Positions 53,395 to 64,000 are shown, numbered from the stretch's first letter. The stretch is DNA of 64,000 nt from Nigrospora sphaerica (GCA_018287875.1 JAGVVL010000031.1:1-64000); one strand, 5' to 3'. Notes: a model not told the origin generated them from the sequence alone. A program made the numbers and translations.

Positions 53395-55860
53395 TTAATC
53401 TTTTTCTGGAGTGAGTACTTCTCGTCTTCCATTTTGGGCCATACTGCTAACCAATCCTTCTTCTTCCATTTGTTCTAGTAGCCCGGCTGCTCGATTATAC
53501 CCAATTTTTAGTCGGCGTTGTACATTAGAAATAGAAGCTCTTCGAGTTTCCAGAATTAATTGAACGGCTTGTTCATATAAAGACTCTTCTTCATCATTTT
53601 GATTGTTTTCAGCAGTTTGACGTTTCTCTTCTTCTGGTTCAGTAAAAGAGATTTTATAATCTGGTGGGCCTGCTTTTTCAAGGCTTCAACTACTTGATGC
53701 ACTTCATGGTCAGCCACAAATGCGCCATGCACCCTTGAAGTGATACTAGTGCCTGGTGGCATATATAACATATCTCCATGCCCTAATAACTGTTCAGCAC
53801 CTTGTTGCCCTAAAATAGTGCGAGAATCAATACCTGAGGAAACTTGAAATGCAATTCTTGTGGGAATGTTTGCTTTAATCAATCCTGTAATGACATCGAC
53901 TGACGGTCTTTGTGTTGCTAAAATCAAATGAATACCAGCGGCTCGTGCTTTTTGTGCTAAACGGGCAATCAATTCCTCTACTTTTTCCCGACTACCATAA
54001 TCAGATCCGCAAATTCATCTGCTAGTACCACAATATAAGGAAGTGGTTCTAATAATATAGGATCCTTGTCATTGTGATGCGCTTCTTGCGCGAGAGGATC
54101 GATTAAAGGCTTGCCTTCTGCAACTGCTGCTTCTATTTTCTGATTGTATCCCGCTAGATTTCTGACACCAAGCAAAGACATCAAGTGGTAGCGCCTATCC
54201 ATTTCTTTGATACACCATTGCAAAGCATTAGCTGCTTTTTTCATATCCGTCACTACCGGCGATAACAAATGGGGAATCCCTTCATAAATAGATAGTTCTA
54301 GCATTTTAGGATCGATCATAATAAGTCGTACTTGATCTGGCGTGGACTTATATAAAATACTTAGCAACATCGCGTTTAGACCCACCGATTTTCCAGAACC
54401 CGTCGTGCCCGCTACTAATAAATGAGGCATTTTACCTAAATCGACAATTACCGATTCACCGGCAATATCTTTTCCTAATGCCATGAGCAAAGGAGAAGTA
54501 TTATCAGTGTAATTCTTGGATTCTAATAATTCACGCAAACGAACCATCGCACGCGTTGGATTAGGTAATTCCAATCCTACGACGGGCTTGCCTGGAATAA
54601 TTTCTACAATACGCACACTCACTACTGCTAATGAGCGAGCTAAATCTGTTGCTAGGGCGGTAATACGACTTGCTTTAACTCCTGGTGCTAAGCGCATCTC
54701 AAAACGAGTAACGACAGGTCCGGGATAAGCGCCTACTACTTCCACTTGAATACCAAAGTCTTTCAATTGTAATTCTACTTCTTTCGCTAAAGCCTTAAGT
54801 TCTTCCTGTGAATAGGCTGCTTGTTCATTATTTTCTGCTATATCTAATAATTCTAAAGAAGGTGGAAGATGGGCTGAGGCGCTAGAGCCTGACATAGAGA
54901 CTGGTTTATTTATCGAAACCTGTTGCACTTTTTTCGGGATATCCATCGCAGGGCGTTGCAGTTTCTGTGGTACAGGTGTGTCAGGCGTAGTCTCACTTAA
55001 ATCAGAAGAGGGGGAAACTTCAGGAGGAGAAACTGGTGTTTTTTAAGAATGACTGGTTTTGGGGTGACTATTTTAGATTCTTTTTTAATTTCTTGCTTGG
55101 TATGACCCAATCCCATTTTTGCTATGTCAATAAAACTGCTTTGTACTTTGCATAAAATGGTCCATACCCAATGAATGAACTGTTCTATGATACTAACCCA
55201 TGACACACCAGTCGCTAAGGTCATGCCTGTTAAAAATAGTACGCTAAGTAATAGTCGGATCCCTGTATCCCCTACAAATTTGCTAAAATAGGCATCAATA
55301 TAAAAACCAATGAGGCCACCTGGGTAAGGCAAACCATGATGTAAATTAAAACTTGCATTAAAACCGCACCCTGCTGTAATAATGCAAACAAAACCCAGCG
55401 CTTGACACATTGCTAATAGATAGTTCGTTTCCCAATCTAATAACCTATTTTTGAAACTCAATATACCGATATAACTTAAACTAGCGGGTAATAAGTATGC
55501 CATGGCCCCTATTTGCAGAAATAACCACCTAGCGGTGTAGTAACCAATTTGTCCTCCCAGATTATTAGCCGCATAGATAATAAGTTGGGTAGTATTTCTA
55601 GCAGGTTGGTAGCTCGTCATAGAGAGACTTAAAAATAAAGCAAGTGCAATACAGCTAATTGAAAAGCCTTCTAAGAAACGATGTCTGATCGCCAAGGGCT
55701 CCGCATGGGCAATCGGTGCTCTAATCATTTGACGTGATTTAGGCACTCCATGATTTTTAAGCGTTGGCTCTTTAACTAATTTTTTCTTTATTTTCATTTT
55801 ATCATCAAGCTTTTTAGTTAAACTCAATGGGTTTGAGGAAGAAGATTTATTATTATGCAA
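53395..55860 (-). CDS. ftsK: DNA translocase FtsK (frame broken three times)
   Basis: Couples division to chromosome dimer resolution. Joined length is 822 residues, a short-linker form. Four membrane helices at the start ([15 protein letters not shown] and following), a Pro/Ser linker, alpha and beta motor domains with [31 protein letters not shown] (P-loop), [48 protein letters not shown], and a C-terminal gamma winged helix ([18 protein letters not shown]). Missing bases: A near 55042, A near 53990, A near 53685. Divergent from xseA. Confidence 0.94.
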
Positions 55861-56019
55861 AATATAAAGGTATCAATAAAATCCATGTCAATCATTTTTA
55901 TCATTGTAACGGATTTCGCCTACTGCATATAGCCGACTACTTTTTCCATGTAATGTTTACTATACATCGCATTTGTGATAGCTTTTTTGATTTTATACAC
56001 TCCTTTCCCTATTAAAAAT

Positions 56020-57227
56020 ATGTCCATCTTGTCTGATACTGCTTTAGTATATTCAGTAGGAGAGCTTAATCAAATGGTGTCCGCTTCTTTATCAGAAGCT
56101 TTTCCTTCACTCATTGTATCAGGAGAAATATCAAATTTTTCTTGTCCTCGTTCAGGACATTGGTATTTTTCTCTTAAAGATAAAGTAGCGCAAATACGTT
56201 GCGTCTTCTTTCAAGGTCAACGCCGTTCCCAAAGCTTGCATTTAGCCGATGGCATGCAAATTATTGTTAAAGCACGCCTTCGATTATATGAAGTGCGAGG
56301 AGACTTTCAACTAATGATTGAAGCCGTTGAGCGCGTAGGAGATGGGGTGCTGCAACAAAAGTTTGAAGCATTAAAGGCAAGGTTAGCTGAAGAAGGTTTG
56401 TTTGACACTCAATATAAAAAACCACTACCCAAATGGATTAAAACGCTAGGTATTATTACGTCTCCTTCAGGTGCTGCCATTCGAGATATCTTATCTGTAT
56501 TGAAACGCCGTTTTCCCTCGATAGAGATCATTATTTATCCTACTTTAGTTCAAGGACAAGAAGCAGCACAACAAATTACTGATCAAATTCAATTAGCTAA
56601 CCAACGACAAGAATGTGATCTTTTATTACTAAGTCGAGGGGCGGTTCTTTAGAAGATTTATGGCCTTTTAATGAAGAAATAGTAGCCCGTGCTATTTTTA
56701 ATAGTAGCTTGCCTATTGTAAATGCGGTAGGACATGAAATTGATGTCACTATCGCCGATTTTGTAGCGGATATTCGGGCAGCCACGCCCTCTGCAGCGGC
56801 TGAAATGATCAGCCCTGACCAAATGGTTTGGAAAGATCAATTACAGGCATTAAGCAATCAACTACGTCGTCGAATGGAGACTTTAATACAAACCTATCAT
56901 CAGCGTTTATTAATGCTTAAACGATGCTTGCGGCATCCGGGTCAAAAGTTAAGAAATTTATCTCAACAACTGGATGATCAGGAACGACGTATACAGACGG
57001 CTATGCAACAACAATGGGAACGTAAGCAAAATAAGCTTATTTACCTTACACGATTGTTAGATAGCTTAAGCCCTAGTGCTACGTTAGTCAGAGGATATGC
57101 CTTAGTTAAAACATATAAAACCAATCGGATTATTCACGATGTTTCTCAAGTAGAGACAGGGGAAGCGCTTGAGATTCAATTAGCAAAAGGGAACTTGCTT
57201 TGTGAAGTGAAGGAAAAAATTGCTTAA
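56020..57227 (+). CDS. xseA: Exodeoxyribonuclease VII large subunit (frame broken once)
   Basis: Degrades single-stranded DNA with XseB. Joined length is 402 residues from ATG 56020, somewhat shorter than E. coli. OB domain start [14 protein letters not shown] then VSGEISNF and GHWYFSLKD, catalytic part [56 protein letters not shown], then a coiled C-terminus and [10 protein letters not shown]. One G is missing near 56640. Its stop lies in the stem of the tRNA terminator. Confidence 0.93.
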
Positions 57228-57238
57228 GGAAAAGCAAT
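57214..57238 (-). terminator. Intrinsic terminator of the tRNA-Ala transcript
   Basis: On the minus strand, directly at the CCA end of the tRNA: ATTGCTT, six-base loop, AAGCAAT, then six T. A classical terminator, overlapping the xseA stop on the other strand. Confidence 0.8.
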
Positions 57239-57265
57239 GGTGGAGCCAGGCGGGTTCGAACCGCC

Positions 57266-57306
<41 letters not shown>

Positions 57307-57313
57307 TGGCCCC
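57238..57313 (-). tRNA. tRNA-Ala (anticodon GGC)
   Basis: A 76-base tRNA with encoded CCA. Acceptor GGGGCCA pairs with TGGCTCC (one G-T pair); D arm AGCTCAGCTGGGAGAGC; anticodon arm CTTGC, loop ATGGCAT, GCAAG, giving anticodon GGC; T arm GGCGGTTCGAACCGCC. Its 5' end overlaps the last ten bases of gltX on the same strand, so it is likely processed from the gltX transcript. Confidence 0.95.
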
Positions 57314-58687
57314 TGATGGGTGATAGGATGTAAACGATCCAATACTCTAGCTTTGCCTAATAGCTGAATCGTTATATCCATAGGAGGTGAAATAGTAGCA
57401 CCGACTAATAATTGACGCAACGGTTGAAATAGCTCACCTGGTTTTAAATCATGTTGTTTAATGATATCTTGCAACACTTCATAAATGTTTGATTTTTCCC
57501 ATTGAGATAAGTTTGAAAGCTTATTATATAGATTGAGTAAAGCAAGCAAGGATGATTTTGAAAAATCTTGATGAATAGGCACAGGTTTTTCATAAAAAAA
57601 CCGACTTTTTCTGCCATTTCTTTAATCGTTTTAACACGACTTCGTTGCGCCTCAATTATCTCTTCCAAAGAAGCTTTAGGATGCTGGTCCCAACCCCAGT
57701 CTTCAGTAAAAGGAATCATCGCTTTCATTAAGCTTGATATCTCTGCCTGCTTTAAATAATGCTGATTTAACCATAAAAGCTTATCTGGATTAAGCATACC
57801 AGGTGATTTGCTTAAATGTGTGCCATCAAAATAGCGAATTAACTCTTCTTTTGAGAAACATTCTTGGTCACCGTGAGACCATCCTAATCGAACCAGATAG
57901 TTAATCACGGTTTCTGGTAAAAAACCCTCTTTTGATAATCAATAATACTCGTTGCTCCTGCCCGTTTAGATAACTTTTTCCCTTCATGCGAATGAATCAT
58001 AGGTAAATGCATATAAACAGGAATAGGGGCGTTTAGCGCTTTCAATACATTAATTTGTCGCGGCGTATTATTTAAATGATCATTACCACGAATGACATGC
58101 GTAATATTTGCTTCATAATCATCCACTACCACGGTAAAATTATAAGTAGGGGTGCCATCACTTCTCACTAATACAAAATCATCTAGTTCTGCATTATTAA
58201 ATTGAACCAGGCCTAATACTTTATCTTCTACCGATACGATACCTTCTTTAGGATTTTTAAATCGAATCACTTTCCCTTCTCCAGAAGCGTGCACCTTAGC
58301 ATCAGTACGACAGTGTCCGTCATAACGAGGTTTTTCTTGATTTGCGAGCTGCACTTTACGTAACGCTTCTAATCTTTCGGTACTACATGAGCAAAAATAG
58401 GCATCTCCATTTTTTAGTAGGGTATCTACAGTATTATGGTAGATAGCCATTCGCTGAGATTGAAAATAGGGTCCTTCATCATAATCCAACCCTAACCACT
58501 CTAACCCTTGTAAAATAGTTTGTAAGGACTCAGGCGTCGAGCGTTCTTGATCCGTATCTTCAATGCGTAGGATAAACTTCCCTGCATGATGTCTTGCAAA
58601 TAACCAAGAGAATAGAGCAGTTCTCACTCCTCCAATATGCAAATCTCCTGTCGGGCTAGGAGCAAACCGAGTACGAATCACAGTCAT
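57304..58687 (-). CDS. gltX: Glutamyl-tRNA synthetase (frame broken twice)
   Basis: Class I aminoacyl-tRNA synthetase. Joined length is 461 residues. [20 protein letters not shown] (HIGH-type motif), [44 protein letters not shown] (KMSKS-type loop), and the C-terminal anticodon-binding part with [13 protein letters not shown]. One A is missing near 57930 and one T near 57600. The final codons run into the tRNA-Ala gene. The zinc-site region shows [13 protein letters not shown]. Confidence 0.93.
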
Positions 58688-58789
58688 CAGTATTCAATAG
58701 ATAAAAAATTAAATTTTCAATAATATACGCTTTTTGTTGATAAGCGTCATCTACGGTTCTTTTTCAATCATTATATTGATGGAATTTTC

Positions 58790-58819
58790 TTAGCATATTA
58801 GACAAACATCGCTTATAAT
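58790..58819 (+). promoter_or_regulatory. Promoter for the nuoF-recA-dnaX operon
   Basis: TTAGCA (4 of 6 consensus bases), an 18-base spacer, and a perfect TATAAT at 58814-58819. It leaves a leader of about 230 bases before nuoF. Confidence 0.55.
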
Positions 58820-58930
58820 TTGTATATACTTTTATTCATCCTACTTATCTTTTAGCTTCTAAAAACATTGCTATTTTAGTGATGTATACGATAATGATTG
58901 CAATTGATAATACATATGACATAAGCAGTC

Positions 58931-58974
58931 CGGTCTTTGTTAAAAAGCGTATGATGTAATTCAATAAAAGACCG
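58931..58974 (+). promoter_or_regulatory. Inverted repeat in the nuoF leader
   Basis: Eight-base arms CGGTCTTT and AAAGACCG enclose a 28-base loop. It could be an RNA stem in the leader or a protein-binding site. Confidence 0.4.
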
Positions 58975-59053
58975 CTATTTTCTAGCTTGCATTACCTAGC
59001 ATAGTACTATATTAGTTTTTACTCGTTTCACTTACCCATAAGATTAACTATTC

Positions 59054-60340
59054 ATGCTCACTAATCGCGTCTGCTTTCGTACTTTAGATCAGCCTAATCC
59101 TTTTAGTTTAAAGGCTTATCGTAGGGTTGGAGGGTATAAAGTTTGGGAGCGCATCTTAAAAGAAAAAACTCCACCCGCTGAAATTATACAAAGTTTAAAA
59201 ACGTCGGCTCTACGCGGTAGGGGAGGGGCTGGTTTCTCTACTGGCTTAAAATGGAGTTTTATTAACCCGAGCTCACCCGGACAAAAATATATTGTTTGTA
59301 ATGCAGATGAAGGCGAACCAGGGACTTGTAAGGATCGAGACATACTTCGATACAATCCTCATCAAGTCATTGAAGGGATGGCCATTGCAGCGTATGTCAT
59401 GCAAGCGAGTGTAGGCTATCAGTATATTCGAGGAGAATATGAAGAACCCTTTGAAAGAGCTGAAAAAGCTTTAAGTGAAGCTTATGAAGCTGGTTTCTTA
59501 GGGTCAGATATTTTACAATCCGGTTTTCAACTGGATTTATATAATCATCTAGGAGCAGGCGCATATATCTGTGGAGAGGAAACTGCATTACTCGAATCTT
59601 TAGAAGGAAAGAAGGGGATGCCTCGTTTTAAACCACCATTTCCAGCTGTTTTTGGTCTATATGGCCGTCCTACCACTATCAATAATGTAGAAAGTCTCGC
59701 TTCTATTCCTGTGATTTTAGAAAAAGGGGCAGACTGGTTTTTAGAGCAGGGCACCCCTAAAAATGGGGGTTTTAAAATATTCAGTGTGACCGGTCATGTC
59801 AATCAACCCGGTAACTATGAAATACCGCTAGGTACTCCCTTTTCTACTTTGTTAGAAATGGCTGGAGGGGTAAGAACAGGTCATACATTAAAAGCCGTCA
59901 TCCCAGGTGGGACTTCTGTTCCTATACTCCCTAAGGAGACAGCCATGCAGTTAATACTAGATTATGATTCTGTAGTAAAAGCAGGTTCATTATTAGGATC
60001 CGGTGCAGTCATTGTCATGGATGATACCACCTGCATGGTAAAAGTATTGGCTCGTATTGCCCGTTTTTATCAAGAAGAATCTTGTGGGAAATGCACGCCT
60101 TGTCGAGAAGGCACGGGTTGGTTGCGACGTATTGTGGACCGCATTCATGCAGGAAAAGCACCATTATCTGATATTGAATTATTAAATCGTATTGCAGATA
60201 ATATTGCAGGAAGAACCATCTGTGCATTGGGTGATGCGGCTGCTACCCCTATCCGAAGTTTTATTCAACATTTCAAAGAAGAATTCATTCATCATATTCA
60301 ATATCACGCTTGTCCCAACGAGGCACACTATGAGCATTAG
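59054..60340 (+). CDS. nuoF: NADH-quinone oxidoreductase subunit F
   Basis: Complex I subunit holding FMN, the NADH site and a 4Fe-4S cluster. Intact at 428 residues. [16 protein letters not shown] (NADH/FMN), [35 protein letters not shown], and cluster cysteines in [15 protein letters not shown] and TICALGD. No other nuo gene is in the window, so the subunit is either detached from the usual nuo operon or that operon is scattered. The end overlaps recA by 11 bases. Confidence 0.94.
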   Translation: MLTNRVCFRTLDQPNPFSLKAYRRVGGYKVWERILKEKTPPAEIIQSLKTSALRGRGGAGFSTGLKWSFINPSSPGQKYIVCNADEGEPGTCKDRDILRYNPHQVIEGMAIAAYVMQASVGYQYIRGEYEEPFERAEKALSEAYEAGFLGSDILQSGFQLDLYNHLGAGAYICGEETALLESLEGKKGMPRFKPPFPAVFGLYGRPTTINNVESLASIPVILEKGADWFLEQGTPKNGGFKIFSVTGHVNQPGNYEIPLGTPFSTLLEMAGGVRTGHTLKAVIPGGTSVPILPKETAMQLILDYDSVVKAGSLLGSGAVIVMDDTTCMVKVLARIARFYQEESCGKCTPCREGTGWLRRIVDRIHAGKAPLSDIELLNRIADNIAGRTICALGDAAATPIRSFIQHFKEEFIHHIQYHACPNEAHYEH

Positions 60341-61367
60341 TAAAAAACCAGTTTACCCCACGTCTGACAAAGAACAAGCTTTAAAGATGGCCTTATCTCA
60401 AATAGAGCGCCAGTTTGGGAAAGATGCAGTAATGCGTTTAGGAGACGATCAAAGACAACCGATTTCAGTCATCTCTACCGGTTCTCTCGCACTAGATGTG
60501 GCCTTAGGCATTGGCGGTCTACCAAGAGGTCGTATTGTAGAAATTTATGGTCCTGAATCTTCTGGAAAAACCACATTGACCTTACATGTCATTGCTGAGT
60601 GCCAGAAAGCAGGGGGCGTGGCTGTTTTTGTAGATGCCGAACACGCGCTAGATACAGATTATGCTGGAAAATTAGGCGTCAACATCAAGGATTTATGGGT
60701 ATCGCAACCGGACAGTGGAGAGCAAGCCCTAGAAATAGTAGACATGTGGGTGCGTTCTGGCGCTGTGGATGTGATTGTCGTCGATTCAGTGGCTGCCTTG
60801 ACTCCCCGAGCCGAAATTGAAGGAGAAATGGGCGATACGCATGTAGGGTTACAAGCTCGTTTGATGTCTCAAGCATTACGAAAACTAACGGCTAATGTAA
60901 AGCGCTCTAATACAGTATTAATCTTTATTAACCAAATTCGAATGAAAATTGGTGTGATGTTTGGAAATCCCGAAACCACAACAGGCGGTAATGCACTAAA
61001 ATTTTATGCTTCCCAACGACTGGATATTAGAGGGATTCGCACAACAGAAAATGGTAGAGAAACCAGAGTGAAGGTTGTTAAAAATAAAATGGCACCTCCC
61101 TTTAAAGAAGCAATTTTTGAAATACTATTTGGGCAAGGTATTTCTCATATCAGCGAATTAATCGACTTAGGGGTTACCCATGGGTTTGTGGAAAAATCAG
61201 GCAGTTGGTACAACTATAACACTCAACGCCTTGGACAAGGCAAAGATAATGCCCGCCAATTTTTAGAAGCGCATCCGAGCATGACAGAAGAAATAGAACA
61301 AAAACTCCGCCACAAGTTACTCAATTTCACTCCAAAAGAAGAAGATAAAGAAACAACTACTAGCTAG
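60330..61367 (+). CDS. recA: Recombinase RecA
   Basis: Strand-exchange ATPase of recombination and the SOS response. Intact, 345 residues from ATG 60330. [32 protein letters not shown] (P-loop), [40 protein letters not shown] (loop L2). The acidic C-tail (KEEDKE) is present. No LexA-type operator is obvious upstream since recA is internal to the nuoF transcript; it follows nuoF with an overlap, an unusual arrangement. Confidence 0.97.
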   Translation: MSISKKPVYPTSDKEQALKMALSQIERQFGKDAVMRLGDDQRQPISVISTGSLALDVALGIGGLPRGRIVEIYGPESSGKTTLTLHVIAECQKAGGVAVFVDAEHALDTDYAGKLGVNIKDLWVSQPDSGEQALEIVDMWVRSGAVDVIVVDSVAALTPRAEIEGEMGDTHVGLQARLMSQALRKLTANVKRSNTVLIFINQIRMKIGVMFGNPETTTGGNALKFYASQRLDIRGIRTTENGRETRVKVVKNKMAPPFKEAIFEILFGQGISHISELIDLGVTHGFVEKSGSWYNYNTQRLGQGKDNARQFLEAHPSMTEEIEQKLRHKLLNFTPKEEDKETTTS

Positions 61368-61384
61368 TATTTCAAAACACACCA

Positions 61385-62952
61385 ATGAGTTATCAAGTAT
61401 TAGCAAGAAAATATAGGCCGCAACGCTTTAAGGACATGATAGGGCACGAAGGAATAAGAAGGGCCTTGGTAAATGCTTTAACTGCTAAAAAGTTACACCA
61501 TACGTATTTATTTACTGGCACTCGAGGGACTGGCAAAACTTCACTCGCTCGACTATTGGCTAAATGTTTAAGTTGTATGAGTGAAGTCACGCCTTCTCCC
61601 TGTGAAACGTGTGTTAATTGCCTTGCTATTCAACAGAATCAATTTATTGATCTCATTGAAGTCGATGCCGCTTCTCGTACCCGAGTCGAAGATATTCAAA
61701 GTTTATTAGAAAACCTTCAATATCAACCAACGGCAGGTCGATACAAAATATATTTGATCGATGAAATACATATGCTTTCTATGCATAGTTTTAATGCCTT
61801 ATTAAAAACGCTAGAAGAGCCACCGGCCCATGTCATTTTTTTGCTAGCCACCACAGATATTCAAAAAGTTCCAGATACTATTATTTCTCGTTGTTTGCAT
61901 TTTCATCTCAATCCATTAGGAATAAAGGAAATCACGCAACAATTAACTCTTATTTTAGAAAAAGAAAAAATTCAGTATGAGCAACCTGCATTAGAAAAAA
62001 TTGCGATGCTAGCAAAAGGCAGTGTCAGAGATGCGCTAAGTTTATTAGAGCCTGTGATTTTACATGGTGACCTACATCAAGTGATATCGACTGATGTAGA
62101 ATCTATTTTTGGATATATTAGCCTCAGCGATCAATACCAGTTAATCCGATTGATCATACAAAAAGATATTAAAGCCATATTGCCGCTTATTGAAGCGATC
62201 GGTTCTCAATCGATTGATTTTGAGCAGCTGCTCAATGATTTGGCCGAGCATTTTTACCACATTGCCTTAGCCCAACAACTTAAAGATACCACTCAAGCAA
62301 CAGCGCTTAGTTTTACGAGTGAAATCTTAACATTCGCGCATCATATCCAACCCGAACAAGCACAGCTCTATTATCAAATGCTTATCATGAGTAAAAAAGA
62401 GCTCTTTTTAGCGCCTACACCCCAGCTGTCATTTAAAATGACAATATTACGGTTAATTGCATTTACGCCGCTATCCATTCAGAAAGCGGTGACTCCAGCA
62501 GAAACAACCATAGAAAAATCAGTTTCCAATCCTCCTATAAAAGCATCAGACAATATAGAAGGTTTAGATTGGAACCATTTGGTTAAAGCATTGCCGATGA
62601 CTGGTTTTCTTAAATCACTTGCGTTAAACTGTGTCTTACAAAAGTACGAATCACAATATATGGAATTATTGCTTGATTCAAAACAGAAAGCACTATTTAG
62701 TGAAGCAAGGAAAAATTTATTACAGGAGGTAATCAGTCAACATTTGAGAAGGCCTATTAAACTTTCGATTCACGTTGGGCTGAATAAGCATAAAACACCT
62801 GCTATGTTTGATGAAGAAAAAAACAGCAAACTAAGCAGAAAATTTATGAAGAAACGTTAGAAGATTCAGGGTTAAAGACAATTCAACAATCTTTTAATGC
62901 TCAAATAGAAAGTAATGCCATTCAAATACATACTGAAAAATATTATGAATAA
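61385..62952 (+). CDS. dnaX: DNA polymerase III subunits gamma and tau (frame broken once near the end)
   Basis: Clamp-loader AAA+ ATPase. Read to the first stop it has 491 residues; adding one A to the seven-A run near 62823 gives 522. YQVLARKYRPQRFKDMIGHE, TGTRGTGKTSLARLLAKCL (P-loop), zinc cysteines CETCVNCLAIQ, YLIDEIHMLSMHSFNALLKTLEEPP. The C-terminal part is short for a tau. The E. coli gamma-producing slippery site is not evident at the domain III boundary. Overlaps ybaB by eight bases. Confidence 0.93.
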
Positions 62953-63396
62953 TGACATATTAAATCCAATCGATACACAATCTTTTAATGATAATAACAT
63001 CTCTTCTCTTTCTAAAACAGAAGAGCTAAAAAAGTTTTACGAAAAAACCAAAGAGCAATTAGAAGACCTAAAAAAAGAAGATTTGTCGGTTTAAGTGAAC
63101 CAAATGCTACACCAGAGAAAGCAAATTGTATGGTTACAGTGAATAGCAAATATGAAACCACTGACTTGAGTATTCAGCCAGATTTTATGAAACAAATGAT
63201 GCAAGAGGCTCAAATTCCTATAGAAGATATAGAGATGTACCAAGTCGTACAAATTTGTATGGGGGTGGGTGAGGTAGTAAAGGCTGCTTTTAATCATGCC
63301 AAAGAACAAGCTAATCTCGGTTCCCAAGAAGTATTTAATGATCTCATGGGCTCTATGCAAAATAATTTATTCCCTGATCCAGAAGAAAAAGCATAA
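62945..63396 (+). CDS. ybaB: Nucleoid-associated protein YbaB/EbfC, divergent (frame broken once)
   Basis: Joined length is 150 residues, longer than the usual 100-110 because of an N-terminal extension. The family's amphipathic start (KTKEQLEDLKK) and the closing part (VVKAAFNHAKEQ, LMGSM) can be aligned only loosely. The call rests largely on position: dnaX-ybaB-recR is a very widely conserved order. One A is missing near 63077. Role: DNA binding and nucleoid organisation. Confidence 0.7.
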
Positions 63397-63406
63397 GAGT
63401 TAACCC

Positions 63407-64000
63407 GTGCTATTATTCAGCCCTTTGATCGATTCTTTAATTCAGCATTTACGCATATTGCCTGGTGTAGGTCCTAAATCTGCTCAACGAATGGCATTTC
63501 ATCTGTTAGAGCGCGCAAGATCTGAAGGCTTAGCGCTATCAAAAGTATTAAGCCAGGCAATAGAAAAGGTCAGACATTGTGACCGATGCCGCACCCTCAG
63601 TGATCTGCCACGCTGTCAGATTTGTGTAAATCCTAAAAGAGATCAAGAATTACTATGTATTGTTGAAACCCCCATTGATATGATTGCCATTGAGCAAACC
63701 CAAGCTTATCAGGGGTATTACTTTGTTCTTATGGGACATCTTTCTCCTTTAGAAGGCATCGGTCCTCAAGAGTTAGGTATACAGGACTTTTTAAAGCATT
63801 TAGACACCTACCCCGCAAAAGAAGTCATACTAGCCACTAGTTCAACAGTGGAAGGCGAAACGACGGCTCATTATCTGATTGAATTAATGAAAAAAAAACC
63901 AATCAAAATCAGTCGACTAGCACGTGGTATTCCATTAGGGAATGAATTAGAATTTGTGGATCAAAATACATTAATGAAAGCCTTGATAGATAGGAAATTA
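63407..64000 (+). CDS. recR: Recombination protein RecR, 3' end cut by the window
   Basis: Works with RecF and RecO to load RecA on gaps. Start GTG 63407 (LLFSPLIDSLIQHLRILPGVGPKSAQR, helix-hairpin-helix, given here in two parts: LIQHLRILPGVG and PKSAQRMAFHLLE). Zinc finger CDRCRTLSD and CQIC, Toprim domain IVETPIDMIAIE and LATSSTVEGETTA, and the closing LARGIPLGNELEFVD. All 198 codons to the window edge are open; only the last few residues are missing. Confidence 0.94.
   Translation, partial: MLLFSPLIDSLIQHLRILPGVGPKSAQRMAFHLLERARSEGLALSKVLSQAIEKVRHCDRCRTLSDLPRCQICVNPKRDQELLCIVETPIDMIAIEQTQAYQGYYFVLMGHLSPLEGIGPQELGIQDFLKHLDTYPAKEVILATSSTVEGETTAHYLIELMKKKPIKISRLARGIPLGNELEFVDQNTLMKALIDRKL

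Larger units (their letters stand above)
58688..59053. other. Intergenic region between divergent gltX and nuoF
   Basis: No coding sequence seen. It contains a plus-strand promoter (58790-58819) and a long-arm inverted repeat (58931-58974). Confidence 0.5.

Noticed and set aside
53370..53432. Longer acyl carrier protein starting at 53432
   Set aside because: It would overlap the conserved end of ftsK, and the added residues do not match ACP; the ATG at 53369 gives a normal ACP N-terminus.
1..64000. Stop-codon reassignment to explain interrupted genes
   Set aside because: The frames change at the breaks and the stops are of all three kinds; reassigning a stop codon does not restore any of the proteins, whereas one-base changes do.
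1..64000. CRISPR arrays, insertion sequences, prophage or integrase genes
   Set aside because: No regularly spaced direct repeats, transposase motifs, or phage genes were seen on either strand.

Overview
The window is a stretch of AT-rich bacterial chromosome from what looks like a host-associated gammaproteobacterium. The gammaproteobacterial signs are a YggX homologue, a RpoD with region 1.1 and a long non-conserved region, a HolC chi subunit, and the dnaX-ybaB-recR gene order. Very large ankyrin-repeat proteins, an Fpn/Pht-like nutrient transporter of the kind common in Legionella and Francisella relatives, and ankyrin relics suggest an intracellular life near the Legionellales (Legionella/Coxiella/Rickettsiella-like). 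That placement is inference. A full peptidoglycan and division gene set (murA, murD, murF, mraY, ftsB, ftsK, ftsL) argues against an extremely reduced symbiont.

Layout. 1-7412: end of tldD, a trmB-miaA pair, an MFS transporter, ribosomal protein L31, a lone receiver-domain response regulator, comEC and pgpA. 7649-15518: rpoD (with a large acidic insert), pit, rnr, a non-coding stretch with a good promoter and terminator (candidate small RNA), then rsmH-ftsL-rsmD. 15538-21525: a minus-strand run ppa-trpS-gap-rpoZ-murD-yggX-gmk-mrp. 21599-31517: hinT, holC, murA, dsbA, ftsB, murF, a photolyase, mraY-recJ and a bioC-like methyltransferase. 31786-36156: a roughly 1,200-residue ankyrin protein with an F-box-like C-terminal motif, and an ankyrin relic. 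36405-44563: sucA-sucB-mutS, then holB and tmk on the other strand. 44784-51637: a tandem family of four exported proteins sharing one N-terminal module, three of them fused to ankyrin repeats, with similar hairpins before three members. 51836-64000: fabF, an aberrant acyl carrier protein, ftsK, xseA, tRNA-Ala(GGC), gltX, then nuoF-recA-dnaX-ybaB-recR.

Many reading frames are interrupted: I count about 60 breaks in about 32 genes, nearly all single-base losses in A, T, G or C runs. Joining the frames restores normal family lengths, even in indispensable genes (rpoD, gltX, ftsK, mraY). The simplest explanation is homopolymer miscalling in the assembly rather than decay, so I annotate these as single genes and note each break. 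RNA-polymerase slippage at homopolymers is the biological alternative.

Most genes are housekeeping: envelope synthesis, DNA replication and repair, translation, the 2-oxoglutarate dehydrogenase step. The accessory content lies in the two ankyrin regions at 31.8-36.2 kb and 44.8-51.6 kb, which I regard as the likely host-interaction loci and the most novel part of the window.
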